From: Desmodesmus armatus
Lineage: Eukaryota; Chlorophyta; Chlorophyceae; Sphaeropleales; Scenedesmaceae
Assembly (NCBI GenBank): GCA_007449985.2
Contig: VIIQ02000157.1
Span: 1 to 64,000 of the forward strand
Direction of reading: 5' to 3'
DNA length: 64,000 nucleotides
Positions 33,792-46,319 of this stretch are shown in pieces. The notes under the pieces were generated by a model. It was not told where the DNA came from and ran no database searches. It was given only the letters and a program-made list of their open reading frames with translations. The position numbers and the translations under genes are program-made. Numbering within the stretch: the first letter of the stretch is position 1; each line of letters begins with the position of its first letter.

Positions 33792-34525
33792 CGGCAGGGA
33801 CTGGTCGGTTGTGTGAGCCGGTGTACTGATGCTGTGTTACTGGAGGAGGGGGGATGAAGTTGAAGGGTCGGCAAAGGGTTTGTCGAGGTGTGTGCAGGCT
33901 CAGTGCATGATTGCTGGGCTGAGAGTTGTAGGGAGTTGTGCTGGAGTGAGAGCAGTGGTCTTGCGTCGCAGGTTGTGTGCACCAACTTGACAAGGAGTTT
34001 TCTGGCATCAGTTGGGCCCTGAGTTTGTTGAGACATGGGACATAAAGAGCAGGAGCAGTGCTGACATGATGATTGGTGTGTTGCTTTTTGGGCTTGTTTC
34101 AGTGCGGCTGCTGACCTGCATCAAGGAAGGAAAAGATGAACAGCACATGCATCAGGCAGGATGTTGGCACTGGGTGGCACAGTACTGGCCATGTGTGTGC
34201 TCAGCCAGGGCAGGCATGCAATAGGTATATGGTTTCTGGCGGTTTTCTTGAGTTCGCATCGAATTCGTTATGTTATCAAGTCCCCACCCGTTGCAGCCCA
34301 GCAACTTGCACAGCTGTGGGGTGTGCAAGTGTGGGATGTCATTGGCGGGGAGCACGCAGCTCAGGGCCTTGCACGCCATCATATATGCTGCAAAGCATAC
34401 TTGCCACACTCTAGCTGCAAGCTTTCTTCTATCCTGTCAACATTGATATCGGCACGCAGCCATCATCGTGACGTGCGGTGCTTCTGATGATGTGCGGGTT
34501 GGCAAGCTAGGAATTGAGGATAACG
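33792..34525. other. Intergenic region between transporter and P450
   Basis: 734 bp holding the transporter 3' UTR and the P450 promoter, both on the plus strand. No further exon seen. Confidence 0.5.
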
Positions 34526-37500
34526 ATGATTCAGGCACTGGTGGAAGTACCATTGTGGCAGCTGGCGCTCAGTGCGCTCCTTGGCCTCTTGGTTCTGGTG
34601 CGTGTACTGGAACAGCAGTAAAAGGGTTCCCACCAAGGCTGACAGTGAGACAGGCTCATGAGTCGCATTCAAGTTACTCCAGCACCAGAACTGCGCAGTA
34701 GCCAGGGAGTTCACAGCAGGCGCCCTATCACGTACTCTGCTGCTGCTGCTGCTGCAGACATCTGGGCACAGTCTGCTGCTCTGCTTAGGCTGCAACCTGT
34801 CAGTGCGTCTGTGTACCAAACCAACAAACAGCCTCAAAACCTTCACATTGCTGTAGACCATACAACGTCCCACATCCTGGCCCTGTCAGACCCATCCACT
34901 GCATGCGCCTTTATTCACCCTGTCTGCCCTGCCACCCCAGGTCGTCATCGATGGTTTCTTCCCAGCAGCTCGCTTGAGGCTGCGTCACATACCAGGGCCT
35001 ACACCGCTATGGCTTGTGGGCAACACCCTGGAGGTTGCAGCGCAGCAGTTTTTCCTCTTCAAGGCCTGGGAAGTGTGGGGCAGGAAGTATGGCAAAGTGT
35101 TCAAGTGGTTCTGGGGACCCCAGCCCGTTGTGACTATCAGAGGTGAGCCTAACAAGCTGTACAGGCAGCACCTGCAGCAGCAGCTCATTGTCAAATTGGC
35201 AGCAGCAGCTTGCGGCAGGGAATGCAGCACAGCACTGCTATGAGTTTAACCGTCAGAGCTGCTGCTGGACAGGCTCAAACTGCAGCTGCAGCAAACCCTC
35301 ATACGGCAGCAGCAGCAGCAGCATACTTGGCGGGCACAGCAGCAGGAAGCAGCAGTAGGAACAAGATGAGACAAGAGATGTAATAAATCGTCAATGAAAG
35401 AATGCTGGCACTGCAACAATAGTGAGCTAAGTGGCAGCACTGCAGCCAATATTCACACGTACGACTTTGTCTGACAAGGCTCATGGCCCCTCTGCGCTGC
35501 TGCCGTCGCTGCTGCTGCTGCTGCACGGTGCTGCGCCGTATGACTAATCTCTGCAGATGCTGAGGTTGCTCGTGCTATCATGGTCAAGCACTTCAAGATT
35601 TTCCCAGACCGCTCCATGTTCTACCCCCCACAGGACCCCACTGTCAGCACTGTGTTGGCAACAGGCATAACCTTTGCAAAGTAAGCTGCTTCGGTGAAGC
35701 GCAAACTTTGTAGTCCAGGAGGTGCTGCTAAATGTGTTCAGGGGGACTGTACTGCTTTTGCAACAGCCAGCCACGTCAACCTTGCTGCTCCATGGCCCTG
35801 CCGCCGTTCTTCTGAGCATGCTTTATGTACTGCACAATCATTGAGCTGTGCTGTTGCTCACTCTGCAGGGGAACCTACTGGAATGGGCTGCGTGGTGCAC
35901 TGCAGCCCATGTTCCACTCCACAGGCCTGGCCTCATACCATCCGTTGGTTGAAGCAGCTGTTGAGGAGCTGTGCAGTGATCTGCAGCCTGCAGCGGAGAC
36001 TGGAGGCAGCGTTGACATGCATGCGGTTCTGGGCAACGTCGCGCTCAAGGCTGTTGGAGAGGCAGCATTTGGGTGAGGAGGGCAGCCAGGCAGTGGACAG
36101 GGGTGCCAACGTGGGGTTGGACCAACAGCCGTGGACAGGGGTGCCAGCGTTTACAATGACTGTCAGACGCCGTTATGAATGATGTTCTACCTGCCCAAAT
36201 GCTCATGCGCAGCATGAACCGAGGATCCAGATTATCATCATATGTATGCACTGCACGTGACTTCCTGCATCTCAGAGGGTGGGCTACCCGCTCGGTTGTG
36301 CTGTGCGTGTTCAACCAACTTGAAGTTTGTGCTTCCCCTGGCGTGCTTGTGCAGGGTGAAGTTCAACACCCAGGAGGTGGTCGAGGGGCAGATCCACGAG
36401 CACCCAATCGTGCACGCGGCAAACGTCGCACTGGAAAAGACGGGCAAGATGTTGACGTGGATGCTCATGCCGCCTCTGCTGAGGCCTCTCGTGTGGCCGC
36501 TCGTTTCCCGCTTCCCGCCAGCACAGCTCGAGCAGCTCAACGTGGCGCGCATGCAGCTGTACACGGCTGCGGTGACGCTTGCACGCAACGCCATGGGGCG
36601 GCTGGGCTTGCCGTGGGAAGACGAGCTGCAGATGACGGAAGCCTTCGGTAAGTGCCTTTGAACACCACCTCTATGCTACCATGTCCGGGTGCCCTAGTAT
36701 GCAGTTACGAGCAATATAGTAATAGTCAAATGACTGCGTCTGCTGCCGCGTCATGTGTTGTGATTCCGCAGCCCGTCGCGAGACCCGGCCGCTTGCAGAG
36801 CGCTACGCATCCGTGGTGCCGGCCGAGGGCAGCGTCGTCGACATGCTGGTTCGCGCGCGAGACAAGCAGACGGGAAAGCCCCTCAAACCCCACCAGATCG
36901 TGGCCCAGGTATTGCAGGACCCTTATCGTTGTGACTGGCGTGGCAGGCACACTCAGCGGTAGCCATAAATTGCGGAAATCATGGTCCACAAAGCCCAACC
37001 TGGTTGCTTGTTTGTCTTTTGTTGCCACATCACAGAACACCGAGTGTCCCTCCAACACCCCGTGACAATGTGCCAATGCTGCAGGTGAACAGCGTGGTTG
37101 TTGCTGGTCATGACACCACCAGCTTCTGCCTGACGTCCACACTCTACTACGTCTCGCAACACCCCGCCATCAAGCAGAAGCTGTTTGCAGAGTTGGACAG
37201 GCTGGGGCGTGACAAGCATGTCTCTGCCTCAGACCTGGAGAAGCTGCCCTTCCTAGAGGTGAGGCCTGGGTTGCATACGCCGTATGGAACGGCTTACTGC
37301 GTATGAAGAAATCGCTGTTGGGCGTGGGTGGGTAATCAGGGTAAAGCATGAGCGGCTGAAGCAGCACTGCTGCATGCTGCCCCTATGCAAACCAGGTGCC
37401 TGAGAGCATGGATGCAGCAAAGCCGCTTTGCAAGGCAAGAAGATGGTGCAACAGCTGAAGTCTCCGCTGCTGCTGTTGCTGCTACTGCTCATGCTGCCGC

Positions 37501-38254
37501 TGCTGCTTTTGCTGTTGTTGCTGCTGCAGGCGTGTGTGAAGGAGTCGCTGCGGCTGAGTCCCCCCGGCTGGATGACCACCCGAGAGGCACTGGCAGACGT
37601 CATCCTGCCCTCAGGCCTCTTCATACCGCAGGGCACTGTGTGCTGGATTGACATACGGGGCATTCAGCGGGACCCAGACTACTGGCAGCAGCCGAAGGCC
37701 TTCCAGCCTGAGAGGTTCCTGGACAAGGTGGGTGAAGCCTGCAAACGGATGCTGGGTCTGGCCGGGCGTAATGTATATCTTCAGACTGCTCGCCTCACGC
37801 CTCTACTATTGGGGTTGTGTGTGTGGTCGGCTGACACTCACTGGCTGGTCACCAGAAGGCTTCTGCACAAGGAGTTCACGGAGTGATCTGTGGAAGGTCG
37901 AAATCAACAGCGACTGAGTGCGTGTTCAGTGGCTGGCCCACTCCTCTCCACACTGCTCTGCAAACACTGTACCTTCACTACCCTCTCCTTATCCTCTCGT
38001 TGTCCTCTCCCTTGCAGTCCCCAGAGGCCCAGGACCGCAACCAGCTCGCCTGGCTCGCCTTTGGCAGCGGCCCCCGCACCTGCATAGGCTACAAGTTTGC
38101 CATGAACGAGATCAAGACAGTCCTTGCCACCCTGTGGCAGCACTATGACTTTGCGGTCGACACCAGCAGGACCTCGGTGCCACCTGTGCTGCGGCCCGGC
38201 ATCACGCTGGGCTACAGGGACGGGGTGCACTTCAAGGTCACACCCAGAGTGTGA
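34526..38254 (+). CDS. Cytochrome P450 monooxygenase, membrane-anchored
   Basis: Nine exons join in phase into 546 residues: 34526-34597, 34941-35142, 35557-35680, 35869-36072, 36355-36647, 36772-36908, 37085-37258, 37530-37727, 38018-38254. Exon 1 (24 codons, first ATG after an in-frame stop) is the N-terminal membrane anchor, LWQLALSALLGLLVL. Exon 2 follows with basic residues and the PGP hinge (RLRHIPGPTP). P450 hallmarks: AGHDTT at 351-356 (I-helix oxygen binding), ESLR at 407-410 (K-helix ExxR), PERF at 462-465 and the heme loop FGSGPRTCIG at 483-492 with thiolate Cys490. The layout suggests an ER-bound (class II) enzyme using a P450 reductase. The family is uncertain; the N-terminal half recalls the CYP711 (MAX1) clan that many algal P450s join. 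The substrate is unknown. All key residues are intact. Confidence 0.93.
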
Positions 38255-39758
38255 GCAGCAGCGGGGCAGCGACAGCAGCCGTCAGCAGCAGCGGCGATGC
38301 AGCAGAGGGTGATACACGGCGACGGCACAGCATGTGCCAGTGGCAGCAGGGGCGGCTGCTGCTGCCAGCACAGTACTGTGAAAGGGCGACATCACCTGTG
38401 GTGGTGCCTGCAGCTGCCAACAGCGTTGCTGGTCAACAGTGGCTGGCGTGACGTGGCACAGTTGGCAACACCCTGGGCTACTGCGACAGGGACAACTGTC
38501 CCTGTAGATTGCAATTCTCTCGCGGGCCGTGCGCAGCCTGCGGCAATCAGGGCTGAAGGAGTGCTTCCAGCACGGCAGTGGTAGCCTACCACTGGGTGGT
38601 GGCAGTTCATTTATGGTTGCATAGCAGCATCAGCAACAACAAGGCAATGCGCGGCAGCAACGGCAGCAGCAATGCATAGCAGCAGCTTTGATGATGCATG
38701 CACTAAACTGCAGCAGCAGTGACAGCAGCAGCTGCCCTGGCAGCACCGTGCTGCTACGCCATGGTGCAGTATGTTGCACGTGTGGGTTACTTTGACGACA
38801 TGCCTGCAGCTGATGCATGCATGCTGTGTGTGTAGTGGGTTTGACTGTTCAACAGTCAACTTGGCAAGGCTTGCAAGCGTTGTGGATGCTGCACTGCTCC
38901 AGTGGTTTGTTCCTTCTGGTTTCTTCTGCCACCTCCGTGATATCAGTGGATGGTTGGCATGAGCTCTTGAGCTACATAGCTATACGTTTAACCAATGTAG
39001 TGTTCAACAGACAGACAGTACGTACTGCTATGGATTGAAGGCACCTTCCATTTGAGTGACACCAGTCTACTGATACTGTCACCACACAACAACATGCTGC
39101 CACAACATACACAGCAGCAGTAACTACATGCCATGTGCAATATTCAGAGGTCTGCAGCACACACTTGCCGGTCTGACAGCACCAGATTGGGACCGTGGCA
39201 AAGTATAGGGGCCCGGCACTCGTAAGCACCTGTGTGATCCATATCACCCAACGATACCTGCAGGTGCACAAGTCACTGCGCTCACTCTATGTTACAACCT
39301 GCTGATCAGGTCAACCTGAAAGAACCCACCTATCTCAAAGCTTCTGCAAAGGGTTCAGTCACTGACTTAAATTTCAAACGCGACACCATAACAACTGCCA
39401 GACCGTGCTGGACCTGTGCTGCCACTGCCACCAATGAGGGCCAATCCTGGCCGGCAGTCACACTAAAGATCAGCCAAAATGGCAGACAACCAGACCTGTA
39501 AATCCCTTCAATTCAAGCATATCCTTGGGGCACCCTTGCGCAGCGATTGCCATCAAGACAGGCAGCCGATCAATCCTCCAACTGCAAAAACCTCAAAACA
39601 AACGGCCGCCAGGCCCCATTCAGAGGCTGCATGCATCCGATGGAAGTTCCACACTCACAACTACACACACGTGGTGACCACTCACTCGCCCGGCTGCCCA
39701 CGGACTGTTGCTGCTGCCACCAACATCTGCTGCGCTGTCTGCCCCACTGCCGCCTTCC
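38255..39758. other. Convergent 3' intergenic region
   Basis: 1.5 kb between the ends of the P450 gene (plus) and the 88-residue protein gene (minus). CAG-rich at 38255-38330 and 38620-38745. TGTAA at 39496-39500 is the first plus-strand poly(A)-type signal I noticed, far from the P450 stop. No exon chain seen. Confidence 0.5.
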
Positions 39759-40668
39759 TCAGCTGCTGAACATGCCGCCGCTCTCGTTGCGGATGTATCC
39801 AGGGGGCTTGCGTGTTGTTGCCGACATGACCCTGGGTGCCCTGCTGCCCTCGTGCTGCACCACCCTCAGGGTTGCATGGTAGGGCACAGGCTCACCGTTG
39901 CTGAGGCGCTGCAGCCCCTGCCTGTGGCTGGACAGGTCCTTGTTGGCACTGCCGGGGAGGGCCTGGGGAAGGGAAGGGGCAGGACAGAACAAGAGTGCAG
40001 CAGGGATGTCAGGCAATGCTATGTGAGGAGGGTTCTGCGCATGTGTTGCTGCAGCAGCAGCTTCAGATGCTGTCCTGCAGGCTTGAACAGCGCCTGGTTC
40101 ATGACTGCCAACAGTTTGCTGCTGCTGGAAGAACATGAAGCATGCCTGGGCCAGCTCACGTATCCCAAACAGCAATGCTCATCCATGCGGAGGTCTTGCA
40201 TGCTGCTGCAGACACTGCTGTTTTTGCTGAGGCTGTGCACGCAGGCCCTCAAGCCTTCTGCCTGAGTGGGGTGTGCTGGGGGTGAGCAGCAGCATGCAGC
40301 AAGTTGTGCATGCTGTATCCTCATGGTTTGTTAGTGTGCTATACTGTGGGATTTTGGTGCCCAAGCTGACAGTTGGTGCCCGTAATTACCTTTTGAGGCT
40401 TGCTCTGCTTGACTGTGGCCTCAAAGTTCTTCACCTGCAGCAGCACAGTAGACAGTGTCAGCACAACGGAGGAGGAATAGGCACTGGGGCTTGCAGCTCA
40501 TGATGCAGCCGCAACATAAGAGTATATAAATGTGTCTTTGTCAACAAAAGACAAGTTTCCAGCCCGGGAGGCGAGCAGGCGGAAGTACATATGCCCACTG
40601 CTGTGCTGCTCCATTCCATGGGCTGATTCCACCACAGCGCCGACTCTCACCTGCTGACTGAGGTCCAT
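39759..40668 (-). CDS. Small protein of 88 residues, unknown function
   Basis: Three exons, all phase 0 with good splice signals: 40668-40651 (ATG, MDLSQQ), 40434-40390 (VKNFEATVKQSKPQK) and 39962-39759 (67 residues plus stop). The last exon begins after a pyrimidine-rich acceptor and ends KPPGYIRNESGGMFSS. The protein is hydrophilic and basic, without signal peptide or membrane segment. The compact C-terminal pattern (PVPYHATLRVV then RKPPGYIRNESGG) looks conserved rather than random, but I cannot name the family. An alternative read-through of exon 1 is open for 56 codons. It converges on the P450 gene. Confidence 0.5.
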
Positions 40669-42170
40669 TGCTGATGCTTGTTTTAAATCTAGCAGAGGAA
40701 GCTAGCTTTGTGTGTTCTGCTTATTCCGCTTGCCAGGTGTCGCCCTTCAACCACTTTGTCGCTGCTCGGAGAGAGATGGCTGCTTATACTACTGCTTGAC
40801 CGACAACATACACATTGACGAATGAACGGAGCTCAGCTGAAGGGCAGTCTGCCGAAATGTTATTCTGTTACGGGCTGTAGCAGCAAGTACGCTGTAGTCA
40901 CCTGAGCGGAGGCAGAACCTTGATGTTGACTGTTTACGGCACTGTTGAACTTCCAGATCTGGCAGGACTGCAGCCAGACTGCATCACAAGCGGACCCAAC
41001 ATACCAACAACCCAGCCAGGGGCAATCCTGATCCACTTCAAGTGAATCGTGGGCAAGTCAGCTTGCAAATGCTCATGCTTCAAATTTCAACTTGCTACTT
41101 TGTCCAGTCTGATGATGGTGATGACCTGCCAAGCAAGCTCGTCTACTGCCTGCCCCTCAACACTCTCAGCAGCGCACACCCAGGCCAACAGAAGCAAGGG
41201 CCATGTTACAAAGCTACAAGGAACACAGACACTGCTGAATACCAAGCAGCAAGCGCACTGGGCGTCCACACGAGTAGCGCTGACAAGCGTGTGCAGAGTG
41301 CTGGCCCATGCAGACCAGTGCGAGAACACCAACTACTTGTGAAAGTCCAAGCACCAACCCTGCCGCAACTGTACCAAGTGTGTGAGCAAAACCAACTCAT
41401 GCATGAAGTTGCACAACTCAAGACAGCAGCACAGCCCCATACAAATGCAACATACTGCCTGAACTGCTGCATGGACGTGAAACGTCACGCCACTGCAGGT
41501 CTTGCATGACCAAGCTGCCGCCATCATGACAAGGGGCCCTCAGGCACATGCCGCGCATTTTTGTTTTTTGGGGGGGGGGGGGTGTTACAAGTAGATAATT
41601 TCACCGCAAAAGCGGTGAAAGTATCTGCCACAACAGGACCTCACACAATGGCCCAGCACAGTGACAGTGCCGCGCGATTAGCGCAGGGCCACACTGCTGA
41701 CTCAGCCCCGTGCCGCGTTGCCCTTCCAAGACAACTTCCCCAACTTTCCCACTCCCATGCCCCACATGCAAGCACCCTCAACACGCGCTCCTGCTGCTAG
41801 AAGGCCGTCTAACCAACAGCGGCTTGTTGCTGTGAGACGACCCCACCATGGACGCTGCTGCTGCTGCTGCTGGGTGCTTTCAACAAACATGATCATGCAT
41901 GCTGTAACATGAACGCGGACAAAAGGACGCATTGCCCCCCTGCGTCACTCTCCTGCTGCATCGAAACACACCACCAGCTCAAAGCCAAGCCTGCAAAGCC
42001 ACTGCTGCTGCTACTCCTGCTGCTGGTGCATCAGCAGTACCGCACAGCGGTCTGCACTGACTGCCGATGCTGCAGCCTGCCTGCCTGCGTCATACTGCTG
42101 CCGCCACTGCTGTTGCTGAGCACAGAGGCCGGATGTGTCACAGCTTTGCATTCCGAGTCCCGTGTGTGAG
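40669..42170. other. Intergenic region upstream of the 88-residue gene and downstream of SOD
   Basis: Holds the promoter of the 88-residue gene and the 3' side of the SOD gene. A 155-codon frame at 41042-41509 (+) starts with GTG and looks non-coding. A TTACA at 41585-41589 (TGTAA on the minus strand) could be the SOD poly(A) signal, although about 580 bases away. Confidence 0.45.
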
Positions 42171-44451
42171 TCATGCTGTAGCTGCCTCGTAGCGCTTGGC
42201 CACTGCGTCCCAGTTGATCAGCTTGTCAACAAAGGTGGTCATGTAGTCGGGCCTGCAGGACACGACACAGCACAACACAGCACAGGGCAGCAGCGCGCGG
42301 GGACAGCGCAGCAAAGCACAGCACGCAAAGCATCAGCCTTCCAGTCTGCATCACAACATACCCTAGCCATGCGCAATCACCCTTCCAATCAGCAGACCCA
42401 CCACTATAACACCCCAGTTCACCCCTCATAGCCCCTGCCTGACACGCCGACTGTCAATGCACCCCTGCATGACTATCTAGACACCAGTATCCCCCCCCCA
42501 AAAACACACTCCCTGTGTCTACACACAACAAGAACACCGGCCAAACAATCCCTTAAGGTGTCTTCTTGAGTGTTCAGCCCACCCACTGCACACTGACACT
42601 CACAGCACATGGTGCTCAATGTGTGTCAATGCTGCACGGAAGCGCTGCATGCTTCTTGCCCTGCAACCTGACGAGCCACCACAAAGAGAAACTGGTACGA
42701 TGTGCATGGCTCACTACACACATATATACTGACAATGCACCTCATGCGCATCTGTACCAGTAACCACACCCACCCACCCATTACACCCCCCCCCAAAAGA
42801 ACAGGCTACTCCCTCTCCCGCCCCCCCCCCCCCCCGCCCTCCCACCCCTGTGCACATTGTTCCACACCCACCTGCGGTTCTGCACATCCAAGTAGTAGGC
42901 ATGCTCCCTCCCCCCCCCCCCCCCCCCGGGACCCCCCCCCCCTCACACGCCCAAAAACCCTCGCACCTGCGGTTCTGCACATCCAGGTAGTAGGCATGCT
43001 CCCACACGTCCATGGTCAGGATGGGGATGCGGCCCTCGGCCATGGGGGTGACAGCGTTGGGGGTCTTCTCAATAGTCAGCTTGCCAGCCTTGTCAGTCAC
43101 CAACCACGCCCAGCCAGAACCAAACTGGGTAGCACCTGGGGGTTGTGTGTGTGTGGGGGGGGGAGGGCAAGATTGCAGCAGCAGCAGCAGCAGCGGCAGA
43201 GCCAGGGCTCAGAATGCGGGTGAGCACAGCACACTCAGCTACAAAAGTGCCCCAATATCAAGTTTTGGGACAAACAAAGCAGCCTTGCAACGCCAGACGG
43301 GACCCCAACTGCCCCAGCTACGCAGCATATATGCCCCCTCCCCGAGTGTAATTACTTCATACTCCCCTGCTGCTCAGGCGGTCCACCTGCATTCTTGAAT
43401 TGCGCCTTGAACTCGACACCCACAGCAATGCAGCACGACTCATTGTGCCCCCCCCCCCCGGGTGCACCCCCCCTCCTGCTCTTCATGCGGCCCACCTGCA
43501 TTCTTGAATTGCGCCTTGAACTCGTCCAGGCTGGTGAATGCTGCGTTGATGGCGTCAGCCAGCTTGCCGCTGGGTGCACCGCCCCCGTTGGGCTTCATGC
43601 TCTCCCAGAAGAATGTGTGGTTCCACACCTGTACACGGACGACAGCATGCGGGGGGGGGGGGGGGCAGAGTGTGGGTGTAGCGGGGTGGGAGAATGTGGG
43701 GTGTGGCATGTGTGTGGGAGGAGAGTGTTTGGGCTGCTCAGGTGCAGAGAGAGATAATTGGGGAGTAGTGCCAGTTTGCCAGCTGTACATACCTGTTGCT
43801 GAGGAGGCAGGCTTTAGCGAGGGCAGCTTGGGGGAAGGACATGTCCATGCTGTTCAATCTGTCACGCAACGTGCTGCTGCAGATCGTGAGGATATGCTGC
43901 TGCTGCTACTGGTGTGATGCCGCTGGTGTCTCTGCACTCCCCCCCCCCCCCCCACACACACACGCCCCGGACCTGTGCTGCATTGTTGAACAGGGGAGTT
44001 GGGCTGCCGCTGTTCCAGCTGGACACCACCACCTCCTCCAGGGTCTTGTTCTCCATGTCAGAGCCAGCAATGGCCTTGTTCATGTTGTCCAAGTATGCCT
44101 TGTGGTGCTTGCCTGCGCAACACAAGTGGTAGCTGCGTCAGCTCTTCTGCATGGGCGCACCACCTCACTGCTGATCAGCTTGCCTCAGGTGACTCAGACC
44201 ACAACAGCAGTCGTATCACAATGCAATCGGTTATGCATTGAGAAGGCAAGCGACATGCGCACAGGCCGATTAGAAAGGGCAAGCGTTGATTCCAGAGGGA
44301 GGATCAGGAGGGGCATGATCTCATACATCTACAACCTTCTTTTCTGCTGCTGCCTGCCTGACGCACCGTAGTGGAACTCCAGCGTTTGCTTGCTCATGTG
44401 GGGCTCCAGAGCATCCATAGCATAGGGAAGGGGAGGCAGCTCGAAAGGCAT
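42171..44451 (-). CDS. FSD: Iron superoxide dismutase
   Basis: Five exons join in phase into 202 residues: 44451-44367, 44112-43973, 43628-43496, 43135-42967, 42252-42171. It catalyses 2 O2(-) + 2 H+ to H2O2 + O2. Metal ligands are present: H27 (LEFHYG), H79 (VWNHTFFW), D162 and H166 (DVWEHAYY). Iron-type markers are Q75 before VWNH and A147 in TPNAV, where Mn enzymes have Gly and Gln. The sequence is close to Chlamydomonas chloroplast FeSOD as I remember it ([23 protein letters not shown]). The only in-frame ATG after an upstream stop is at 44451, so no transit peptide is encoded. Either the enzyme is cytosolic, or an upstream exon spliced to the acceptor near 44540 supplies a targeting sequence. 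Introns 3 and 4 contain partial copies of exon tails. Confidence 0.95.
42866..42908 (-). pseudogene. Copy of SOD exon 4 tail with donor
   Basis: Nearly identical to the real exon 4 end (42964-43006) over about 40 bases, including the codons for YYLDVQNRR and the donor CAGGTG. It lies 97 bp downstream inside the intron, followed by poly-C. Confidence 0.9.
43382..43418 (-). pseudogene. Copy of SOD exon 3 tail with donor
   Basis: Matches the end of exon 3 ([10 protein letters not shown] and the donor CAGGTGG) without a visible difference over about 32 bases. It lies about 110 bp downstream of the real junction at 43496. Confidence 0.9.
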
Positions 44452-44600
44452 CGTGGCTGATCTTTGTGGTGATGAGGGGAGAGTGGGGAACGACTGGGAG
44501 GACAGCAAGCTGTAGGGCAAAAGCAGCTGCAACAATTGCAGTTGGTTGATGTCTGCGTGGCCTTGCACCAGCTGACCAAAACCTCTTCACCCTTGATGAC

Positions 44601-44630
44601 TTGCCCCCATGGGCCTCGTCATGGGGGCAA
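44601..44630. repeat. Perfect hairpin near the SOD 5' end
   Basis: TTGCCCCCATG at 44601-44611 and CATGGGGGCAA at 44620-44630 are exact reverse complements around an 8-base loop, 150 bp above the SOD start codon. Each arm contains an ATG on one strand or the other. Confidence 0.9.
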
Positions 44631-46319
44631 CTCGAATACGCACGCTTTCAATTTTCAAAGCTCAACCGGCATCGTCTTGTTTGCGCTTCCATGGCAGACC
44701 CAGACGTAAATGCACAGCACAGATCGTCGAGTGGGTCGCCCTATCAGAGCCTCCGGGGTGCCCATGGAACAAGAAACCCTTTGCAAAGGTCAAGACTATA
44801 GCTGGACTCGCCGTTGAGCTTCGAAACAAAGGCAGTACGGTACGGTGTTGGCGTGTGTGCAACACCAGCATGTTGACCGGAACACGTGTGCGAAGGGTGG
44901 CTCTTCTTTGGAAAGAATACACATACATATGGATTTCCCGCCGGCTGCCCGCCAACACCACAGCTGGAAAGAGGAACTGTGCACAGATTTGGTTGCAGTT
45001 GACTCTAGCCTCTTGAAAGGTGGCACAGCCCACAGCTTGGCTTGATCACCACCCCACCTTGAGTTGAGGCATATGTGCCACACTTTTCTCTGTGGTCCAA
45101 CTCCTTCTTTGAAGATGCCTAGTACGGGCAGAAGCCAGAAAGCACACAGGGATGTGGCGGTGACACCTGCCACAGCTGTGGCGCTTAGTCAGCGGCTTAG
45201 CTGTTGCAGTGCAAGGAGCAGCTGTGCTTGCATCTGTCACTGGGGTGTACGGCTGTGTGAACAGTTGGGTCAGTCATCACATGCCCAACAGGATACTGCA
45301 TGTTTGGAATTTCCAGTCTGACGATTCACTGAACCGCCGGGAGGGTGGCACACTGTTACACCACCACAGTCACAACCTACGTAATTGAGTAAACATGTCA
45401 TGCAACAAGATGCACCTGCATTGTCGAGATGAAATGTGTGGCCACGCTATGCTTACCAATGAAATCAACTCTTGCTGAATCACACCAGCATAATCACTGA
45501 AGCATCATCAGATCACAAAGAACATTGAGCCGCAGCCCATGACCGTGCACGCCACTAGCAGCGCTGCCTGTCCAGTCAAAGCCTGTGGTACGCCAACGTA
45601 AGCTCTACCTACGTAGTAAGTGGTCACGCCTACCTAACGCCCAACCACACAGCCAAAGTAAACTGGCGTAACAGTCATACATAGTACCTGCTGAACACAC
45701 AGAGACCTACCTAACACAGCAAACGCACGTAGCAAGGCCTGGGCCTGCACATAGGCAGCCGCTGCCCACCGACGAGTAAAACTTGTTGATTAGTAGATGA
45801 ATGACGCAGTAAAAGAGTCATATGTGATGACCAAAGTAACACACAATCGATGTACACCAGCCTGCCCTATCCTTCCTATCTATGGAAAACAGGGACAGGT
45901 GATCATGGGGTGTATACGTACAAGCCATGAGTCGTATGCCAAAAGGGAAGATCTGATGACGCTGCTTCGTCGATATCTGCCTGCCTACCCAGCTGTCTAC
46001 AGCTGAAACAGCAACATCACGCCCCGGACGCCCTGGAATCGATCAATGTTCATGGCTGGGCACATGGACACCCCGCTGCAGCCGCCATGAACATGGAAGC
46101 CATGAATACTACGTCCATGGCAGAGCAGGGGGCTCCAAGGCCCAGAGATCATGTCAACCATGGCTGATGCAGACACACAGAAAGACCCCCTGTAGCTCAG
46201 GCTTTTAAGGGTATAAGGCCAAGCAGCAGAGAGCTACAGGGCTACTCCGAACCATAGGGAAGATACATACCAAATTGTAGATCCTCACAAGCACAGCAGT
46301 GCCGCCGGCAGCTACTTAC

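Noticed and set aside
41042..41509. 155-codon plus-strand ORF
   Set aside because: Starts at GTG, has no motif, and an equally long frame lies on the other strand.
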